Part shown: in pieces, positions 5,724 to 9,456 of the stretch | Position numbering within the stretch: position 1 is the first letter of the stretch | Layout: every line of letters starts with the position of its first letter | Origin: Chlorobium sp. | Lineage (GTDB): Bacteria > Bacteroidota > Chlorobiia > Chlorobiales > Chlorobiaceae | Direction: 5' to 3' | DNA: 9,456 nt | Assembly (NCBI GenBank): GCA_028278005.1 | Contig: JANQFD010000125.1 | Location: 1-9,456 of the forward strand | The notes under the pieces: model-generated | Told to the model about the DNA's origin: nothing | The model's input: the letters and a program-made list of their open reading frames with translations, nothing else | Database searches by the model: none | Made by a program: the position numbers and the translations under genes

Positions 5724-6968
5724 ATGGGTCAGGAACGCAAGCGCATCGTTGTTACCGGTATCGGAGTATTATCCCCGGTTGGCTTATCAAAGGAAACACT
5801 CTGGGATTCACTCTACCGAGGAAAAAGCGGCGCCGCCCCTATTACTTATTTCGATACTGAAGGTTTTTCGACTCGTTTCGCCTGTGAACTGAAAGGGTAT
5901 AATGCGGAGGACTATCTCGACTCAAAATCCGCCTCACGCATGGATCCGTACAGCCAGTATGCTGTAATAGCCGCTGAGCAGGCCCTGAAAGATTCAGGGC
6001 TTGACCTTTCCAGCATCGACCCTGCAAGAATCGGGGTTGTTCATGGATCGGGAACCGGCGGTATGACCATCCATGACAAGCAGATGCGGGTTTTCCTCGA
6101 CAGGGGACCCCGGAGAATCAGCCCGTTCTTCATACCTATGCTCATACCAGACATTGCGGCGGGACAGATATCCATGAGAAACAAACTGATGGGCCCTAAC
6201 TATGCGACCGCATCGGCTTGCGCCACATCGTTGCATGCGATCATTGATGCATGGATGCTCATGCAGCTCGACATGGCGGATTACATGGTATGCGGCGGCT
6301 CCGAAGCTGCCATTACTCCAATGAGCGTAGGAGGATTCAATGCCGCCAAGGCATTGTCAACCTACAATGAGTTTCCAGAAAAAGCCTCTCGTCCATATGA
6401 CAGGGACCGTGACGGATTTGTCATGGGAGAAGGTGCCGGTTCACTGATCCTTGAAACACTCGAATCAGCCCGTTCACGCGGGGCAAAAATATACGGTGAG
6501 CTCGCCGGTGTCGGTGCATCTGCCGATGCCCATCATCTTACAGCCCCTCACCCTGAAGGTGCAGGTGCGTTATACTCCATGAAGAGCGCCCTTGAAAAAG
6601 CCGGTATTACTCCTGACGAAATCGACTATGTCAATACCCACGGCACTTCCACACCGCTCGGGGACATTGCCGAACTCAAGGCCATCAAAAAGCTCTTAGA
6701 TAATCATGCCTACAAGGTGAGCATCAGCGCCACAAAGTCTATGACGGGCCATCTGCTTGGAGCTGCCGGTGTTGTGGAATCCATCGCTTGTCTCCTGGCG
6801 ATGGAGAACCAGCTTGTTCCTCCAACGATCAATATCGAAAACCTCGACCCGGAAGTCGACCTGGATGTCACCCCGAACAAACCTAAGGAACGGAAAATCG
6901 AACACGTCCTGAATAACGGTTTCGGTTTTGGAGGCCACAACGCAACTTTGATTTTCAGAAAAATATAG
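5724..6968 (+). CDS. fabF: Beta-ketoacyl-ACP synthase II (FabF)
   Basis: FabF elongates acyl-ACP by condensing it with malonyl-ACP and releasing CO2. The 414-residue protein has the Cys-His-His triad: C166 in SACATSLHAI, H306 in THGTSTPLGD and H343 in MTGHLLGAAG. The conserved K338 and the C-terminal NGFGFGGHN glycine-rich loop that gates the active site are also present. The sequence and length fit FabF rather than FabB, and the acpP-fabF order is typical. No second elongating synthase is seen here. The ATG at 5724 gives the expected short N terminus before RIVVTGIGVLSPVG. Confidence 0.97.
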   Translation: MGQERKRIVVTGIGVLSPVGLSKETLWDSLYRGKSGAAPITYFDTEGFSTRFACELKGYNAEDYLDSKSASRMDPYSQYAVIAAEQALKDSGLDLSSIDPARIGVVHGSGTGGMTIHDKQMRVFLDRGPRRISPFFIPMLIPDIAAGQISMRNKLMGPNYATASACATSLHAIIDAWMLMQLDMADYMVCGGSEAAITPMSVGGFNAAKALSTYNEFPEKASRPYDRDRDGFVMGEGAGSLILETLESARSRGAKIYGELAGVGASADAHHLTAPHPEGAGALYSMKSALEKAGITPDEIDYVNTHGTSTPLGDIAELKAIKKLLDNHAYKVSISATKSMTGHLLGAAGVVESIACLLAMENQLVPPTINIENLDPEVDLDVTPNKPKERKIEHVLNNGFGFGGHNATLIFRKI

Positions 6969-6992
6969 CTTTCTGATAACCATCTCCTGCAT

Positions 6993-7808
6993 ATGGAGAA
7001 GCTCTGGCATAAACTTACTTCATTTACCTTCCATCGCTCTCAAAGCAATGACCAGCCAGGAGAGCCCGCCGGAGAACCCGACAGCGCATCGACTGCACTG
7101 ACTGATTCCACAAAAAAATGGTTGACAGAGCTTCTGGAATGCGCACCGGATGATTTCGGGATATACAGATTATCGCTTACCCACCGGTCGGTTGTGCACG
7201 ATCCGACTGAACCTGCCGAATCCAATCAACGTCTCGAATTTCTGGGCGATGCGGTTCTTGACCTGGTCATTTCAGAACATCTCTACACATCTTTCCCGGA
7301 AAGCGACGAAGGAAAGCTTTCAAGCAACAGAGCAAAAATCGTCAACCGCAAATCTCTTGCAGGTTTTGCACAAAGAATCTTCCTGTCCGAACATATCATT
7401 ATCGGGGAATCGGCAGATGAAACCAGAATCCGAAACAGCGAGTCTGCCTTGGCAGACGCATTTGAAGCCCTGATAGGCTCAATTTATCTGGATATGGGAT
7501 TAACAGAAGCAAGAAACTTTATCCTGCGCCACGTAATTGGTCATGTAGACCTGCAGAAACTTGACGCTGCAGAGCATAACCATAAAAGCCGTCTGATAGA
7601 ATATACACAGTCCCAACAGTTGGACCCGCCGGTATATAAGGTTGTCTCTGAAGAAGGTGCCGAGCATGAGAAACTGTTTACCGTCGAGGTCTCCTGCAAG
7701 GGCATGATTCTCGGCAGCGGAACTGCCAGAAGAAAAAAAGATGCGGAGCAATCTGCGGCCAAAGAAGCACTTGACTCATTCGAAAAAGCATCCGGTTCCG
7801 GCGGTTAA
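6993..7808 (+). CDS. rnc: Ribonuclease III
   Basis: RNase III cuts double-stranded RNA, including the 30S rRNA precursor, and acts as a homodimer with Mg2+. The 271-residue protein has a catalytic domain (about 40-190) with the signature NQRLEFLGDAVL (78-89). The metal ligands are E82, D86, D155 and E158. A C-terminal dsRNA-binding domain (about 196-266) ends with ARRKKDAEQSAAKEAL. Position 79 is Gln where the E. coli enzyme has E38; Gln is a common natural variant there. About 40 extra N-terminal residues, polar and rich in Pro, Ser and Glu, precede the catalytic domain. They are probably disordered, and no later in-frame ATG lies between codon 1 and the signature. It follows fabF after 24 bp and closes the cluster; fabF-rnc or acpP-rnc linkage is seen in many bacteria. 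Confidence 0.97.
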   Translation: MEKLWHKLTSFTFHRSQSNDQPGEPAGEPDSASTALTDSTKKWLTELLECAPDDFGIYRLSLTHRSVVHDPTEPAESNQRLEFLGDAVLDLVISEHLYTSFPESDEGKLSSNRAKIVNRKSLAGFAQRIFLSEHIIIGESADETRIRNSESALADAFEALIGSIYLDMGLTEARNFILRHVIGHVDLQKLDAAEHNHKSRLIEYTQSQQLDPPVYKVVSEEGAEHEKLFTVEVSCKGMILGSGTARRKKDAEQSAAKEALDSFEKASGSGG

Positions 7809-7836
7809 TAACCGGAACTCTTCACCGCTTTTTCTT
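7801..7836 (+). terminator. Possible terminator after rnc
   Basis: GCGGT (7801-7805) can pair with ACCGC (7824-7828), which is followed directly by five T and further T-rich sequence. A competing, stronger stem (GTTCCGG 7795-7801 with CCGGAAC 7812-7818, 10-nt loop) overlaps the rnc stop codon but is not next to the T run. The two stems exclude each other. Termination here would separate the cluster from gcvPB; support is modest because the T-adjacent stem has only 5 bp and a long loop. Confidence 0.35.
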
Positions 7837-7914
7837 ATTGTTTGGGTATTTATCCCTTGATGTCCCTATATTACAGGCCTTGAACCGCCTCTCTTGACAT
7901 TTTGTATCAGTGCA

Positions 7915-9378
7915 ATGAAAGAAAAGCTCATTTTCGATCTCTCCCGCGAAGGGCGCAGAGGAATTCGTTTCGGCACTTCCGATATACCGTCCGGCCCTGT
8001 CGAACAATTGTTACCAAAACGTTTTCTGCGGCAAAAACCTGCCGATCTGCCTGAAATTCCCGAAAGCGAAGTCGTTCGCCATTTCATCCGCCTGTCGAAC
8101 TTCAACTATCATGTCGATAAAAACATGTACCCTCTCGGCAGCTGTACGATGAAATACAATCCTAAGATCAATGACTACACGTCGGATCTTCCCGGCTTTA
8201 CGTCAGTGCACCCTCTACAGCCGGCCTTTACTGCACAAGGCTCCCTCAGGCTCATGTACGAACTGAGCGAGATGCTGCGCGAAATCGCAGGCATGGCAGC
8301 AGTCACCCTCCAGCCTGCAGCAGGTGCTCATGGCGAATTGACCGGTATTTTGCTGATCAAGAAATTCCACGAGTCGCGCAACTCGAACCGCAACAAGCTT
8401 CTGGTTGTCGACTCGGCTCACGGTACAAATCCCGCTTCGGCAGCAATAGCGAATTACGAGATCGTCTCGGTTAAAAGCAATGCCGAAGGCCGGACAGACA
8501 TCGAAGACCTCAAAACAAAAATTACGCCGGATGTTGCAGCACTCATGCTGACCAACCCGAACACACTCGGTCTTTTCGAAAAAGAGATCCTGACCATTGA
8601 AAAACTCATTCACGAAAACGGCAGCCTTCTTTACATGGACGGCGCAAACATGAATGCGCTGATGGGCATTACCAAGCCTGGTGATATGGGATTTGACATT
8701 GTTCATTACAATCTGCACAAAACGTTCTCGGCCCCTCATGGCGGAGGCGGACCGGGAAGCGGACCGGTAGGAGTATGCCAAAAGCTTGTTCCGTTTCTAC
8801 CGGTACCGGTAATAGAAAAAATTGAAGAAAACGGGAACGTTCGTTACAGCATGAGCATGGACAAGCCTGAAAGCATTGGAAGAATGATGAACTTCTACGG
8901 CAATTTCGCGGTACTTGTTCGAGCCTATACGTATACGAGAATGCTTGGACCGGAAGGTGCACGCCGGGTTTCCGAAAATGCTATTATCAACGCAAACTAC
9001 CTTTTGTCCCGATTGCTTGAACGGTTCGAACTTCCATACCCGAAACCGGTCATGCACGAGTTTTGTCTTTCGGGTGACCGGCAGAAAAAACAACACAACG
9101 TCCGAACGCTTGATATTGCAAAGCGGCTTCTCGATTACGGTTTTCACGCACCGACAATCTATTTTCCCCTTATTGTCAGTGAAGCACTGATGGTCGAGCC
9201 TACTGAAACCGAGACAATCGAAACACTCGACGCTTTTGCAGATGCCCTGCTTGCCATTGCCGATGAAGCGGCAAACAATCCCGAACTTGTTCTCGAAGCC
9301 CCTGTGAGCACGCCGGTAAAAAGACTTGATGAGGCTCATGCATCGAGGAAGCTGAATGTCTGCTTTTTCGGCTGCTGA
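7915..9378 (+). CDS. gcvPB: Glycine dehydrogenase (decarboxylating) subunit 2, P-protein beta subunit
   Basis: This is the C-terminal half-protein of a split glycine cleavage P-protein. Together with GcvPA, not encoded here, it decarboxylates glycine and passes the aminomethyl group to lipoyl-GcvH. The 487-residue protein carries the pyridoxal-phosphate lysine K269 in HYNLHKTFSAPHGGGGPG, the conserved YPLGSCTMKYNPK (72-84), the DSAHGTNPASA segment (166-176) and MDGANMNA (241-248). Length is normal for GcvPB. I chose the ATG at 7915 because MKEKLIFDLSREGR matches the family N terminus. A TTG at 7894 would add seven residues (MTFCISA) without family support. A 106-bp gap and a possible terminator separate it from rnc, so it probably has its own promoter, but none is clear. 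It links to one-carbon and glycine metabolism, not to fatty acid synthesis. Confidence 0.96.
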   Translation: MKEKLIFDLSREGRRGIRFGTSDIPSGPVEQLLPKRFLRQKPADLPEIPESEVVRHFIRLSNFNYHVDKNMYPLGSCTMKYNPKINDYTSDLPGFTSVHPLQPAFTAQGSLRLMYELSEMLREIAGMAAVTLQPAAGAHGELTGILLIKKFHESRNSNRNKLLVVDSAHGTNPASAAIANYEIVSVKSNAEGRTDIEDLKTKITPDVAALMLTNPNTLGLFEKEILTIEKLIHENGSLLYMDGANMNALMGITKPGDMGFDIVHYNLHKTFSAPHGGGGPGSGPVGVCQKLVPFLPVPVIEKIEENGNVRYSMSMDKPESIGRMMNFYGNFAVLVRAYTYTRMLGPEGARRVSENAIINANYLLSRLLERFELPYPKPVMHEFCLSGDRQKKQHNVRTLDIAKRLLDYGFHAPTIYFPLIVSEALMVEPTETETIETLDAFADALLAIADEAANNPELVLEAPVSTPVKRLDEAHASRKLNVCFFGC

Positions 9379-9383
9379 TGATT

Positions 9384-9415
9384 AGTTCTCAGTAGGCAGT
9401 TCTCAGTCTTCAGTC
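9384..9415. repeat. Short tandem repeat, 14-bp period
   Basis: Two adjacent 14-bp units share their first ten bases (AGTTCTCAGT at 9384 and 9398) and differ in the last four. A third partial unit (AGTC) follows. It lies in the non-coding tail after gcvPB. The remaining bases to 9456 hold no gene and no clear terminator. Confidence 0.6.
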
Positions 9416-9456
9416 AAAATTCATTTCATTCTTTCTACCGACCTCCCTAGGGGTGA

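Noticed and set aside
7894..7914. TTG as an upstream start of gcvPB
   Set aside because: The added residues are not family-like, while the ATG at 7915 gives the standard N terminus. The same bases form a TTGACA with no -10 box at the right distance.
8215..9339. Minus-strand open frames opposite gcvPB
   Set aside because: Several overlapping antisense frames, all within a gene with a complete PLP site; no independent support.
9445..9452. CCCTAGGG palindrome at the right edge
   Set aside because: Eight bases only, with the surrounding sequence cut off by the window end; too short to interpret.
1..9456. CRISPR array, insertion sequence, phage or defence genes
   Set aside because: No regularly spaced repeats, transposase, integrase or nuclease-type accessory genes are seen; nearly all of the window is accounted for by conserved core genes.

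Overview
The window reads as chromosomal housekeeping DNA from a Gram-negative bacterium, most likely a green sulfur bacterium (Chlorobiota; a Chlorobium or Prosthecochloris type). This rests on recognising the protein sequences and the gene order DUF177-rpmF-plsX-fabH-fabD-fabG-acpP-fabF-rnc followed by gcvPB. It also fits the moderate GC content and the scarcity of Shine-Dalgarno sites. No database search was run, so the taxon is an inference.

Left part (1-770). The 5' end of a short-chain dehydrogenase/reductase gene runs off the left edge on the minus strand. Its cofactor motif reads TE-x3-GIG instead of the usual TG-x3-GxG. Next, also on the minus strand, is a tRNA-Asn(GTT) transcription unit. 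In transcription order it has a probable promoter (648-619), a decayed second tRNA-Asn copy carrying a perfect palindrome (582-521), the intact tRNA (474-403) and an intrinsic terminator (396-358). This is the least ordinary part of the window.

Central part (769-7808). Nine co-oriented genes with short gaps (12-96 bp) form the classical fatty-acid/phospholipid synthesis cluster. A YceD/DUF177 protein and ribosomal protein bL32 lead it. PlsX then makes acyl-phosphate for phospholipid synthesis. FabH starts chains, FabD makes malonyl-ACP, FabG reduces the beta-keto intermediate, AcpP carries the chain, FabF elongates, and RNase III closes the cluster. The dehydratase (FabZ/FabA), enoyl-ACP reductase and acetyl-CoA carboxylase are not in the window. 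The only strong ribosome-binding site, plus an extra promoter-like sequence, lies before acpP, which would suit separate high-level expression of the carrier protein.

Right part (7809-9456). After a possible terminator and a 106-bp gap comes gcvPB, the PLP-binding subunit of a split glycine decarboxylase, probably a separate transcription unit. The last 78 bp hold a short 14-bp tandem repeat and no gene.

All complete genes have their catalytic residues and normal lengths. I see no CRISPR array, transposase, phage gene or unknown multi-gene system. The main points worth checking are the decayed tRNA copy with its palindrome and the altered glycine motif of the dehydrogenase.
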